Positions 36,154 through 44,685 of a stretch of DNA of 46,470 nt are shown here, in pieces. Position 1 is the stretch's first letter. Each line of letters begins with the position of its first letter. Source of the DNA: Clostridia bacterium (GTDB taxonomy: Bacteria; Bacillota; Clostridia; Lachnospirales; Lachnospiraceae); NCBI GenBank assembly GCA_009929615.1, contig SAAB01000022.1:1-46470 (forward strand), written 5' to 3'. The translations under genes were made by a program, and so were the position numbers. The notes under the pieces are model-generated. The model was not told the origin of the DNA and made no database searches. It worked only from the letters and a program-made list of their open reading frames with translations.

Positions 36154-36715
36154 TGTTTATCTCTCTTTTCATAGTTCTTTTAAAAGGAGCATAGTGAGCA
36201 TCTTTATCTGCAATTATTGGAATCTCGTCTGCAGGAATCTTCCAATCTATATTCAGGTCTGGGTCATTCCATGGAATACCAATTTCATCATTCGGATGCC
36301 AATAGTCAGTCACCTTGAAAAGCACCTTTGCTATCTCGCTCTTCACATAAAAACCATGAGCAAAACCCTCTGGAATATAAAACTGTTTATTGTTATCAGC
36401 AGAAAGTTCTACGCCATGCCAACAGCCGAAGGTTGAACTACCTTTTCTTAAATCAACTGCGACATCATAAATAGTGCCAGTTATAACTCTTATCAACTTT
36501 CCTTGTGGATAATTCTTTTGCACGTGAAGCCCTCTGAGTACGCTTTTATAACTCATTGATTCGTTGTCTTGTACAAAGTTCATAGTCAAGCCTAGTTCTT
36601 CATACTCTTGCTTGTTATATGCTTCAAAAAAATATCCTCTTTTGTCTTTATACAAGCATGGTTCAAGAACATATAGTCCTTCAATTCCAGTACTGATTTT
36701 TTCTAGAGATGCCAT
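36131..36715 (-). CDS. rfbC: dTDP-4-dehydrorhamnose 3,5-epimerase
   Basis: This 194-residue cupin-type epimerase has catalytic His64 in LRGLHVQK, preceded by QDNESMS and followed by IRVITGTIYDVAVDLRKGS and IPEGFAHGFYV, all conserved in RmlC. It makes dTDP-4-dehydro-L-rhamnose for L-rhamnose synthesis. The rmlA, rmlB and rmlD partners are not in the window. Its neighbours are a DUF1972 glycosyltransferase (rhamnosyltransferase-like) and a GT4 enzyme, so rhamnose is a likely constituent of the polysaccharide. Confidence 0.93.
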   Translation of the reverse strand: MASLEKISTGIEGLYVLEPCLYKDKRGYFFEAYNKQEYEELGLTMNFVQDNESMSYKSVLRGLHVQKNYPQGKLIRVITGTIYDVAVDLRKGSSTFGCWHGVELSADNNKQFYIPEGFAHGFYVKSEIAKVLFKVTDYWHPNDEIGIPWNDPDLNIDWKIPADEIPIIADKDAHYAPFKRTMKREINNEDSFNT

Positions 36716-36728
36716 CTATTCTTCCCCA

Positions 36729-37898
36729 CTACTTCCAAATCTCCGCATACCTACCACTGATGTATTCCCAGCTGTACGCAGTCTTTATTCTTTCCTTGGC
36801 TTTTCTTCCAAGTTCTTCTCTATCTATTCCTTCACACTTATCAATCAGAGCAGCCAGGTCTCCAGGCTCCTTCGTCCAATAAAGTGCAGAGTCCTCAGCT
36901 ACTTCCTCGTTAAATCCAACCTTTAACAAAAGGTTGAGCTTAGTGCTCCCCAATGCTTCCAGGAGGGATGGATTTGTACCTCCGACTTCATGCCCATGAA
37001 AATAACCATAAGCCTCTTCTCTTATCTTTTTTAACAACTCCTGGTCATACACTGTGCCAACGAACTTAATCCTTGGGTCCTTCTGGTATCCTAGTTTTTC
37101 TTCAAGTTCTTTTTGTAATTGTGGGTTAGCGTTGGTAATAATTGCAAAATCCTTTTTCGTTTTGCTCTTCATATATTCTTTGATCATGGTTTCGTAGTTG
37201 TTCTCAGGAACAAAACGTCCAACGATAAGGTAATACTCTCCTCTTCTTAGGCCTTTATCCTGCAACCACTTCTTGTACTTCTCTTCGCTGAATTTGCTTG
37301 GCTCTGTCTCCGCTCCATATGCGATGAAGGTTGTGTTCTTAACGCCATATTCCTGGTTGATATACTTTTCTATATTCTTGCTGTCGCAGACTATCAAGTC
37401 GCTACCCTTAACCATCACCTTTTCGCTGTATTTCCAGTATTTCCTTACCGGAGCAGACCACTTGGCTCTTTTCCACTCATGGCCATCTGGGTTGAGGAAA
37501 ACTCGTCCACCGAGCTTGTGGATAGCACGACAAAAATAATTAAAAAATGGCCCGATACGGCAGGTCATTATGTAGACGATAGGGTTGCTGATCTTCTCTT
37601 CTTTTATTATCTCTATGCTCTTCTTCAAAGCAGCACAGTCATAATAAATAGCCTGAGCAGGTCCCAACTTCTCAGGAATCTTGATCTGAAAACAGTCAGC
37701 GCTATGATATGTATATCTACCATCAACTACTTCCACACCATCAGGCACAGATGCGCCCTGACCATTAGCCTTTACCGCAACATAGTATTTGATGTCTGGA
37801 TTAGACTGGTGATATTCAGTTAACTTATTTATAAATGTCTCATATCCGCCGTAAGCACCAAGTGACTTGGCACCTACTAAAAAAACGTGTCGTGTCAT
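36729..37898 (-). CDS. DUF1972 glycosyltransferase, rhamnosyltransferase-like
   Basis: This 389-residue GT-B protein begins TRHVFLVGAKSLGAYGGYETF, the DUF1972 domain found in Cps2T/RgpA-type rhamnosyltransferases. The GT4 donor domain follows, with YLIVGRFVPENNYETMI and HGHEVGGTNPSLLEALGSTKL. Enzymes of this kind often transfer L-rhamnose to the lipid-linked GlcNAc. Together with rfbC downstream this fits an early step in repeat-unit assembly. Its ATG overlaps the acyltransferase stop by four bases. Confidence 0.9.
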   Translation of the reverse strand: MTRHVFLVGAKSLGAYGGYETFINKLTEYHQSNPDIKYYVAVKANGQGASVPDGVEVVDGRYTYHSADCFQIKIPEKLGPAQAIYYDCAALKKSIEIIKEEKISNPIVYIMTCRIGPFFNYFCRAIHKLGGRVFLNPDGHEWKRAKWSAPVRKYWKYSEKVMVKGSDLIVCDSKNIEKYINQEYGVKNTTFIAYGAETEPSKFSEEKYKKWLQDKGLRRGEYYLIVGRFVPENNYETMIKEYMKSKTKKDFAIITNANPQLQKELEEKLGYQKDPRIKFVGTVYDQELLKKIREEAYGYFHGHEVGGTNPSLLEALGSTKLNLLLKVGFNEEVAEDSALYWTKEPGDLAALIDKCEGIDREELGRKAKERIKTAYSWEYISGRYAEIWK

Positions 37899-38860
37899 TT
37901 ATTCGATACCCCTATTTTCTTTTCTGCTATATCTATAAACTTCTTAACTACTACAGAAAAACAAGCAGCTCCAACTAAGACCAAAATTACGGTAATGAAA
38001 TACTGGAGCCATCCGTTTCCAAACATTATGTTTAATCTCAACTTCTCTACCAGCCTAAACACAACCATGTGTGAGAGGTATATCTCCATACTGATTCCAC
38101 TGATGAAGGATACGATTCTGGAGTACCCCCCCCCGATTGAAATCGCGAGTAGTAAGAAGGAAATAGAAGCCAGGAGACAGGAATATACACCGCCAACAAG
38201 GTAGTAAAGAACAGAAGAAAAAATGGTGAGAGGCAAGTAAATATGCCAGTTCTTCACCTTATCTCTATACAAATAAATCAATCCACCGGCAACAAAGAAT
38301 GGAAGTGAGTAGATGATATTTCTTCTACCGATTTCATAAAAACTCGCTACCACAAAATTCAGCAGTAGGGATACTGCAAAGAGCACCCATCCACTTTTCT
38401 TTGTGTTGAGCATTGCACAGAATAAAGGGAATATTGCATAAAAAACAAATACCAATCCAAGGAACCATGCAACACCAATCTGCTCTATGTCATTTGGAAA
38501 GAAGCCTCTTGTTAATGTCAGGTTTGGTATTGCTTCAACGATTGAAGTCAAATCATGATTGAAAACAATATCCATCAAAACTACCACCGCAAAAAATGGC
38601 AAGACCTTCATGTATCTCTTCTTATAGAAATCCACCCAATTCACTTTTCCGCTTTTTACTTTTGCATAATAACCAACGCACATACCAAAGGCAGAGATGG
38701 TCATGAACAGGAAAGTGAAGTCTGTGAAAGATGGAATCATCTTCTCGGCAATGAAGCCTGAGAGATGGTATGTATTGTTTGCTTGGATGTGCATCATTAC
38801 AATTCCAATGCATGCCATAGCTCTTAGCCAATCAATTCCGTGGTAATGTTTTTTCTCCAT
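37895..38860 (-). CDS. Membrane acyltransferase 3 family protein with G9 tract
   Basis: This 321-residue protein has about 10 membrane helices and begins HYHGIDWLRAMACIGIVMMH, the RxxA and His motif of OafA-type acyltransferases. It would O-acylate the polysaccharide. Nine G on the coding strand (38134-38126) encode Ile-Gly-Gly-Gly-Tyr, about 243 codons in; a slip would truncate or alter the last 80 residues. The current length keeps the frame open. AGGGGAATT precedes the ATG. It is the first gene of the operon within the window. Confidence 0.9.
   Translation of the reverse strand: MEKKHYHGIDWLRAMACIGIVMMHIQANNTYHLSGFIAEKMIPSFTDFTFLFMTISAFGMCVGYYAKVKSGKVNWVDFYKKRYMKVLPFFAVVVLMDIVFNHDLTSIVEAIPNLTLTRGFFPNDIEQIGVAWFLGLVFVFYAIFPLFCAMLNTKKSGWVLFAVSLLLNFVVASFYEIGRRNIIYSLPFFVAGGLIYLYRDKVKNWHIYLPLTIFSSVLYYLVGGVYSCLLASISFLLLAISIGGGYSRIVSFISGISMEIYLSHMVVFRLVEKLRLNIMFGNGWLQYFITVILVLVGAACFSVVVKKFIDIAEKKIGVSNK
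38126..38134 (-). repeat. G9 homopolymer in the membrane acyltransferase gene
   Basis: Nine consecutive G on the coding strand within a transmembrane region. It has the same length and base as the tract at 34626-34634. It is a candidate phase-variation switch. Confidence 0.7.
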
Positions 38861-38929
38861 CTCACAATTCCCCTTTCTTCCTCTTTTTATCTATCTATTC
38901 CGGTTCCTCACCGTTTTTCTTCTCTTCCT

Positions 38930-38949
38930 CTACCCCATTCACCCAGTGT
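38930..38949. repeat. 20-bp direct repeat in the operon leader, copy 1
   Basis: CTACCCCATTCACCCAGTGT occurs here and again, identically, at 39129-39148. Both copies are followed within about 45 bases by CTTTTAAACTT-type sequence, so a larger block of about 70 bases was duplicated and has drifted. Confidence 0.8.
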
Positions 38950-39020
38950 CCTATACCCTTATCATTTCCCCTCTTTTAAACTTTCTACCCAAACCTCTAT
39001 CTTCTTCTCCACCCTCATGA

Positions 39021-39120
39021 GTGGTTGATTGGTTTTGATGGTTAGTTTGGTTGAGTGGATTTTTGTTGTTGTGTTGTGGTTTTTCTTGTGTTGCTGTGGT
39101 TTGGTTGAGTGTTTTTTATG
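39021..39120 (-). promoter_or_regulatory. A/C-only leader RNA of the polysaccharide operon
   Basis: As minus-strand RNA these 100 bases contain about 56 A, 35 C, 7 U and only 2 G, between the two copies of a 20-bp repeat. Such RNA cannot fold on itself and is a good candidate binding site for Rho or another RNA-binding factor. It lies 160-260 bases upstream of the first operon gene. The rest of 38861-39322 has no supported gene, and I could not fix a promoter with confidence. Confidence 0.5.
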
Positions 39121-39128
39121 GGTTTCTC

Positions 39129-39148
39129 CTACCCCATTCACCCAGTGT
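39129..39148. repeat. 20-bp direct repeat in the operon leader, copy 2
   Basis: Identical to 38930-38949, offset by 199 bases. It borders the A/C-only segment. Confidence 0.8.
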
Positions 39149-39322
39149 ACCTTCAACTTTCTTTTACTCCCCTTTTAAACTTCCTTATCCACCCCAATCT
39201 TTCGGTGCTGGTATTAGTGAAAGTGATGAGAAATAGTACATATAAGGTAGGGTGGGAAGAATGGTAAACCAAAACAAGTCTTGTCAGACGTAAATAAGGG
39301 ATAAATAAGGTAGAAAAAACAC

Positions 39323-39353
39323 AAAAAAAGCCCAGCGGATATTTCACCACTGG
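39323..39353 (-). terminator. Rho-independent terminator upstream of the polysaccharide operon
   Basis: On the minus strand CCAGTGG (39353-39347) pairs with CCGCTGG (39338-39332), and seven T follow. It would stop transcription entering from the TnpA remnant. It could also be part of the old IS200/IS605 end. Confidence 0.8.
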
Positions 39354-39405
39354 ACCAATTTGATTAACTATATGTTTTACCGACATTCGGGGTTTTGGAG
39401 GATTA

Positions 39406-39815
39406 CTACCACTCATTTTTGATTTCTTCCCCGGTTATCAAATCTATTCTTGGGTCACTTTCCTTCTCCTGATTCTTAATAAACCTCTTAACAGTTCGCT
39501 TGGTATATGGACCTACCGACTCAACAAAGAAGGACTTATTCCACAACAGTCCCTGAGTTCCGGGTATGCTTTGAAGGCCTGTTTGGTTGATGCGGGTTTT
39601 ACTGCTTTAAGATAGTCAGTGAGACATATCTTTGGTGGTGCAGAAAAGCAGCACTCAACATAGCATTGATCCACCACTTCAATTTCATGTATGGTCACAC
39701 CAAGTTCTTCACTTTTTGAACGGATGGTTTGCAGCACTACTTCCGCCACATCATCATCGATAACTTTACGATTAAAGGCAGTTGACTAAACCATATGATA
39801 ATTCAAACTAAAGTC
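39406..39815 (-). pseudogene. Decayed IS200/IS605-type TnpA transposase
   Basis: Fragments read DDDVAEVVLQTIRSKSEELG and YPELR, then, after a frameshift near 39545, WNKSFFVESVGPYTKRTVKR to KNEW and TAG at 39408-39406. A further stop lies near 39786 after LNYHMV. These blocks fit Y1 transposases of the IS200/IS605 family. The usual HUH metal motif is replaced by CYVEC, so it is inactive on three counts. No TnpB partner is present. It separates the polysaccharide operon from the SipW locus. Confidence 0.8.
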
Positions 39816-40225
39816 AGCAAATCTATTTTTGATCTTCTACTCTCCCACCAATTCTACTCTACTACAACACAAACACTATAAAGCCAATAAACCAACGAAC
39901 CACATCAAGAAGCAAATCCCACCTAGCCTGTCTCAGATATACTAATGTATCATATGTTTTTATTTCTTACAGTAATTTTCCTTTATTTATCTATGTTTTC
40001 TACCTTGCATATGTTTTTCTATTAATTTTATATTGAGTATAAAAAAAGGAGTTAATCTATACTCACAACTCCTCTATAAGTGGTCTAAAAGAAAGAACGT
40101 TCTTTCCCTTAGATCACCTATCTTCCTGTAAAAATTACATAGAAGATAAATGACTGTTAGTTATATGTAAACGCCCTAGGGATGTAGGAAGGCGTATACA
40201 TTAAAAATTTATTTAGCTGAGATTT
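39816..40225. other. Gene-free AT-rich spacer with stacked hairpins
   Basis: No gene is supported. Besides the terminator at 40041-40073 it holds two more inverted pairs: GTGGTCTAA/TTAGATCAC enclosing AAAGAACGTTCTTT (about 40080-40117), and ACGCC/GGCGT around a short loop (about 40170-40194). All lie downstream of the minus-strand SipW locus. Confidence 0.5.
40041..40073 (-). terminator. Rho-independent terminator after the SipW locus
   Basis: On the minus strand AGGAGTT (40073-40067) pairs with AACTCCT (40053-40047), followed by seven T. It is the most convincing terminator downstream of the last gene at 40226. Confidence 0.75.
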
Positions 40226-40885
40226 TTACGAGTTAGTCTCAGCATTTTCTCCTGAAATCATTCCGTCGATATCTTCAGATGATGTGGTATCGATATCCGC
40301 TAATTCAGATGAAGAAGCGTATGGGAGCTCCTGTTTAGGATCAGAAGGCTCTACAGTTTCCTCTGTAGATTCTGTTGAAGAAGTCTCTTGCACCAACCCA
40401 AATATCACAGTGGCATTGCCATTCCAGTTTTCTCCTAAGGTCAATCCTTCTAAATTAAAACGATCTTGTAAAACAATATATTCAAGCCCGGAACAATTAG
40501 CAAAAGCCTCTGAACCAATCTGTGTTATGGTTGAAGGAATTGTTATACTTCTTAAACACGTAATGCCATCGAAGGCGTTAGGACCTATGGCAAAAAGCAC
40601 AGTCTCTCCAATTTTTTGTGGTATAAGAATATTAAGCAATGCCCTATCTTGCGGTATAGGAATAGACCCTTTTTCATCCATCATTTGAGGAACATCTAAT
40701 CCCAATTCTATCAATTGTGGATTGATAACATACTTATTTGTCTCTTCATTGCCATCAGATTCCATTAACGCATTTTCTGTTGTAAGATTTATTTCTTGGC
40801 TATCTTCTGTGGCTTTTACCCCAGGAAGCATATAAAGCATAAGTACAATAGCTATTAATAGTACGCTTATTCTCTTTAATTTCAT
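40226..40885 (-). CDS. Secreted BspA-type leucine-rich-repeat protein, short
   Basis: This 219-residue protein has a signal peptide at 1-26 (RISVLLIAIVLMLYMLPGVKA). One to two BspA/LRR_5 repeats occupy about 105-145 (AFDGITCLRSITIPSTITQIGSEAFANCSGLEYIVL). The remaining C-terminal half is acidic and low-complexity, rich in Ser, Glu and Thr, with no wall anchor. The ribosome-binding site is AGGGGGTGTAC. It is the last gene of the locus, 11 bases after the DUF285 gene. BspA repeats bind proteins or host surfaces; this copy has too few repeats to be a full adhesin. Confidence 0.75.
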   Translation of the reverse strand: MKLKRISVLLIAIVLMLYMLPGVKATEDSQEINLTTENALMESDGNEETNKYVINPQLIELGLDVPQMMDEKGSIPIPQDRALLNILIPQKIGETVLFAIGPNAFDGITCLRSITIPSTITQIGSEAFANCSGLEYIVLQDRFNLEGLTLGENWNGNATVIFGLVQETSSTESTEETVEPSDPKQELPYASSSELADIDTTSSEDIDGMISGENAETNS

Positions 40886-40896
40886 ATGTACACCCC

Positions 40897-42162
40897 CTAG
40901 TTTCCTTGTATAGCACCATTTATGGTTCCATTCTCCGTTAACAGAGAGAATGTATTGATTGATGATGGCGCCTCAGATTGAACTGCATAATAAGTTGTCG
41001 TTGCTTTGTGTTCGTTATGATATTTAGCTGCTTCTGTTGAATTAAACTTTTTTACAGAAGTTGTATACCAGTAACCATCTGCATTCTGAATATTTCCTTT
41101 TTGATCAGGCAGTAAAGTAGTGGTATCTGAAATATTATTGAATTTAAAATTTCTACCTAAAGTAACCTGCTTCAATTGGCTACAGAAAGTAAAAAAGTTA
41201 TGCATATTTGTCTCGTTTGATATTGAAAAGTTGCTGAGGTCAAGGCTTGTTAAAGCTTTGCAACTGTCAAACATATTTTCCATATTAGTTACATTAGATG
41301 TATCAAAACTATTAATATTAAGACTTGTTAGGCGTTCACAGGTATTGAACATGTATTTCATATCGGTAACCTGTGATGTATTGAAATTACTGAGGTCAAG
41401 GCTTGTCAAGTGTTTGCAACTGTTAAACATTTGAGTCATATTGGTAACTTGCGATGTATCGAATTGTTTTACATCAAGATTTGTTAACGAACTACAACCA
41501 TTGAACATATCAGCCATATTGATTACATTAGATGTATTAAAATTAACACCAAGTGTAAGACTTGTCATGTTGCTGCAACCAGCAAACATATTATTCATAT
41601 GGGTTACTTTATCTGTTTTAAAACTACTAATATCAAGACTTGTTAGGCTTCTACAATAATAAAACATCCATTGCATATCATTCACAGTTGATGTGTCTAT
41701 GTTGTTGAAAGTAATTTTCTCGGTTACATCTGTGCCTTTCCAACCAGCAAACAGAGAATTTGAATTTTCCGGGAATATAACCGGATTTTTGCCTATTGCC
41801 AAAATATATACATTATAAGTTCCATCATGGTTATCTTTTTCAAACAGTCTAACATTATTTTTAAAATTATCGGGATTGCTAGAGTCATATCCAACTGGTA
41901 TACCATCTTCCCAATTTAGACCAAGTTTGCTGTATATATCTGAATTTGCTTCAGGTTTAAAACTATCCACAATTAATTCACTGATAGTGACTTCTGAACT
42001 TTTTTTAATATACCAGTTTGGGCTAAGAATTGGGGGTGCAATATCCAGTGTGACTGTTCCCACTTCCTCAGTCTGTTTGTACTTTGCGCTAACCATACCT
42101 ATTGGAAGTAACATTATAATAAGTGCTAAAAGCACAAATCCATATATCTTTTTGTTCTTCAT
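40897..42162 (-). CDS. DUF285 repeat surface protein with SipW-like signal
   Basis: This 421-residue protein has about seven copies of a 24-25-residue repeat between 145 and 330, each with forms such as FNTSQVTDMKYMFNTC. This is the DUF285/BspA-like leucine-rich type seen in surface proteins. The N-terminus has a hydrophobic segment (8-26) followed by SAKYKQTEEVGTVTLDI. The AKY after the hydrophobic stretch matches the two TasA-like proteins of this locus, which suggests the same signal peptidase acts on it. The C-terminus (about 360-421) is unassigned and no wall-sorting signal is present. Confidence 0.8.
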   Translation of the reverse strand: MKNKKIYGFVLLALIIMLLPIGMVSAKYKQTEEVGTVTLDIAPPILSPNWYIKKSSEVTISELIVDSFKPEANSDIYSKLGLNWEDGIPVGYDSSNPDNFKNNVRLFEKDNHDGTYNVYILAIGKNPVIFPENSNSLFAGWKGTDVTEKITFNNIDTSTVNDMQWMFYYCRSLTSLDISSFKTDKVTHMNNMFAGCSNMTSLTLGVNFNTSNVINMADMFNGCSSLTNLDVKQFDTSQVTNMTQMFNSCKHLTSLDLSNFNTSQVTDMKYMFNTCERLTSLNINSFDTSNVTNMENMFDSCKALTSLDLSNFSISNETNMHNFFTFCSQLKQVTLGRNFKFNNISDTTTLLPDQKGNIQNADGYWYTTSVKKFNSTEAAKYHNEHKATTTYYAVQSEAPSSINTFSLLTENGTINGAIQGN

Positions 42163-42174
42163 GCTTTAGCCTCC

Positions 42175-42660
42175 TTAATCCACCTGTTCAGCAAGAACTT
42201 GAATTTTGGCTTGTGTTACCTGAGTTGCAGACCCACCTAATGCAGAGAAATTCAAAGTACAATCCACACTTCCACCAATATCAAGTACCCCAACGTAAAA
42301 GGTTAAATCGTCAGTTCCCGTTTGCGTCTTTTCTGTTCCGTTAAAAACCACTTTTACTTGATTAGGAACGCCCTTCACTATAATAGTATTCTTTACCACA
42401 ACTTCAGAATTGTTTTTGATTGTGAATTTATATGTACCACTAGAATCACTGTCACCTGGAACAAGTTCTATTTTATCCGACTGGCTATTTGTAGTAGTAT
42501 CCACATCAAACTTAGCTACCCTTGCACTGTCACTACCTGAAGCAGTTGTGCTATATTTCGCAATAAGATTACTAGTAAGGCTACTTGATATAAGCGTTAG
42601 ACAAAACAGAATACCCGCAAGAAGCAGAGGAATATTGACCTTATTTTTATTTTTCATCAT
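42175..42660 (-). CDS. TasA/camelysin-like secreted protein 2
   Basis: This 161-residue protein has a signal segment at 9-35 ending IAKYSTTASGSDSARVAKF, the AKY...ARVAK pattern of SipW-type substrates. The mature part is a beta-rich domain (YKFTIKNNSEVVVKNTIIVKG), as in TasA-like fibre subunits. It lies directly after the second SipW-type peptidase and overlaps it by 14 bases, so the two are translated together. It is smaller than protein 1 and may be a minor subunit. Confidence 0.8.
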   Translation of the reverse strand: MMKNKNKVNIPLLLAGILFCLTLISSSLTSNLIAKYSTTASGSDSARVAKFDVDTTTNSQSDKIELVPGDSDSSGTYKFTIKNNSEVVVKNTIIVKGVPNQVKVVFNGTEKTQTGTDDLTFYVGVLDIGGSVDCTLNFSALGGSATQVTQAKIQVLAEQVD

Positions 42661-43231
42661 TGTCCTCCTTTTCTTCCTTTAATCTTCTAATCTCAGCTTT
42701 AATATCTTCAATTCTTTTATCATCCGACGCCTTCTGTTTCCTAAAAGAAAGCTCAGTCAATAAGAAAGCGCACAATAATACCACAACAGTACCAGCTGGA
42801 GTTTTAATGGCATTGACAACTATGCCAAGACTAGGAATACAGCCAATCACAACACCCTTTATAGCGCTCTTATCAAAAGATGCATCCTCTATATTATTGG
42901 CATCACCCTTAGTAACAACCATATCACCATCCATAGAAACAACACGATGAACTACCAACGAATTATTTGACTGATATACAACAATATCACCTATATCAAA
43001 ACTATCCTTCTTTTTTACAATAATAAGATCATCCTTAGAAAACGTTGGTTCCATACTGCCAGACAAAACCACAGCTGCACCATAGCCAAATGGCATAGGA
43101 AGCTTATTACCAATCAGATTGTTGGCATTTATAAGATATATATTTATGCCAAGCAGCAAACCACATATCACCAGAAGAATATGGCGCCAAATGGCATTCT
43201 GTTTTATTTTCCTCTTATTACTAGATACCAT
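42647..43231 (-). CDS. SipW-type signal peptidase I, second copy
   Basis: This 194-residue ER-type signal peptidase uses Ser59 (SGSMEP) and His95 (VVHRVV) in place of the usual Lys, with Asp110 (KGDANN) nearby. Membrane helices are at about 15-36 and 135-155, and a charged coiled C-terminal tail follows. Such enzymes cleave TasA/camelysin-type precursors. It lies between the anchored protein at 43233 and the TasA-like protein 2, its likely substrate. It begins one base after its upstream neighbour ends. Confidence 0.9.
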   Translation of the reverse strand: MVSSNKRKIKQNAIWRHILLVICGLLLGINIYLINANNLIGNKLPMPFGYGAAVVLSGSMEPTFSKDDLIIVKKKDSFDIGDIVVYQSNNSLVVHRVVSMDGDMVVTKGDANNIEDASFDKSAIKGVVIGCIPSLGIVVNAIKTPAGTVVVLLCAFLLTELSFRKQKASDDKRIEDIKAEIRRLKEEKEDNDEK

Positions 43232-43232
43232 T

Positions 43233-44543
43233 TCACTTGACCCTTATTTCAAACCTGCCATGCTCATCCACCATTAAACCAGCAACCGTTTCATTCCTTC
43301 CATCATCATCCGGTTCCTTAATACCCTCAGGTGAATAAACATTCTGATCCTTATCAATAGCTGCCCACTTATCACTCAACACAGCAAGAACATCATTATT
43401 AAACTCAAGATATAACTCTATAGCCTTAATCTTCTTTCCTATATAGATGATTAACCTATCATCATCTTCCTCAAACCTTATACCCTCAGTATCAGAGTCT
43501 CTTTTAAGCTTAAGTGCAAGTGTACTAAGCTCATTACCATCCACGTCACAAAGAACCAAAGAACGCTTACCTAATGGCATATGCTCAAAGACAAATCTTC
43601 CATATGCAGACAGAACACTTTCCTTTCGCTTATATTTCATTGAATAGTCTGCATAGCCATCAAGCAAACCAGTAACATATATTCTCCTTCTCCAGAAAAG
43701 AAGCAGTAACAGCAAACCCAAAAGCCCGCCCGTTAACATAGAAAGACCTGTAACTAAAGCAGATGGATTAATACTTTCCTCATAGAGAATATTACCATTT
43801 TCATCCATCGCAACAGAATGAGGTGTTGCCTCTGCAGCAACATTAATAATAAGCCTGAAATCAACATCCATTTCGGCACTGGCATCACCTATAGCAGTAT
43901 CATTGATATCATTTAAAAACAAAACATCATCTTCACCAGATTCATAAGGCCATTGCCACTCCAGGGTATAGCCCACATATTTACCAACCGGCAAAGTACC
44001 CTTTTCAACAGTATCATTTAACTCATACACTGAAGACCATACATCATCTGCACCTACTACCCACTCATTATCCTTTTTAAGACGCACTTCAAAAGGAAGC
44101 TTCCTATCAGAAAGCTCAAATATACCCTCTAAATTTAAAGTATAGTCTAACGAAACATTACCAGTATTCTTAAGCGAAAAATGATAATCGTTGCTGGTAC
44201 CCGGCGCAATGACTTTATTGCCATCTTTACTTTCAACAGTGATTAGCTTACCAGATGGATCTAAATAAGCAGTCTTAAACAAATCCACATCGGTTGAAGT
44301 CTTCCAGCTTACATTGTCATCGTAAGCATCAAGCTCTGGATCTTCTTTTGCATGCTTATAAAACAAAGAAAAGAAACCACTTGGTTCCTCGTTAGAAGAC
44401 AGGGCAATAACCTCTTTTTCTTTTGATGTTAAACCTTTTAAGGACGAAGCAAGTAATGCAAAGCTTAAAAGAATAAGCAATATCAAAACAAAGGCCATAA
44501 GCCATATGCTGACATTATGATTTTTACTTTTCTTTGAATTCAT
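43233..44543 (-). CDS. Membrane-anchored TasA-like assembly protein
   Basis: This 436-residue protein has an N-terminal membrane segment (13-33) and an outer domain with VIAPGTSNDYHFSLKNTGNVSLDY, resembling the VVAPGTSGNLT part of the TasA-like protein 1. A second helix lies at about 265-287 (MLTGGLLGLLLLLLFW) and a C-terminal domain of about 145 residues would be on the cytoplasmic side. It may anchor or regulate the fibre, like TapA in role but without sequence identity that I can see. Function is inference from context. Confidence 0.65.
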   Translation of the reverse strand: MNSKKSKNHNVSIWLMAFVLILLILLSFALLASSLKGLTSKEKEVIALSSNEEPSGFFSLFYKHAKEDPELDAYDDNVSWKTSTDVDLFKTAYLDPSGKLITVESKDGNKVIAPGTSNDYHFSLKNTGNVSLDYTLNLEGIFELSDRKLPFEVRLKKDNEWVVGADDVWSSVYELNDTVEKGTLPVGKYVGYTLEWQWPYESGEDDVLFLNDINDTAIGDASAEMDVDFRLIINVAAEATPHSVAMDENGNILYEESINPSALVTGLSMLTGGLLGLLLLLLFWRRRIYVTGLLDGYADYSMKYKRKESVLSAYGRFVFEHMPLGKRSLVLCDVDGNELSTLALKLKRDSDTEGIRFEEDDDRLIIYIGKKIKAIELYLEFNNDVLAVLSDKWAAIDKDQNVYSPEGIKEPDDDGRNETVAGLMVDEHGRFEIRVK

Positions 44544-44612
44544 AATACCTGCACTCCTTTCTTTTCTTTATTCTGGCTTTTCAAAATATCGGTATATACT
44601 ATCGCTACTTTG

Positions 44613-44657
44613 AAAAACCAGAATACCATCTTCACCTGCCACATAAGCGAAGATGGT
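44613..44657 (-). terminator. Intergenic hairpin after TasA-like protein 1
   Basis: On the minus strand ACCATCTTC (44657-44649) pairs perfectly with GAAGATGGT (44633-44625), and a T-run follows after 7 bases. It probably terminates part of the transcripts, leaving the first fibre gene expressed more than the genes after it. Confidence 0.65.
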
Positions 44658-44685
44658 AATATTTGGTTTTTAATACTTTTAGAGA

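Noticed and set aside
41250-41680. Regular spacing of similar blocks, like a CRISPR array
   Set aside because: The similarity comes from about 72-75-base coding repeats (24-25 residues) of the DUF285 protein and not from identical repeats with unique spacers.
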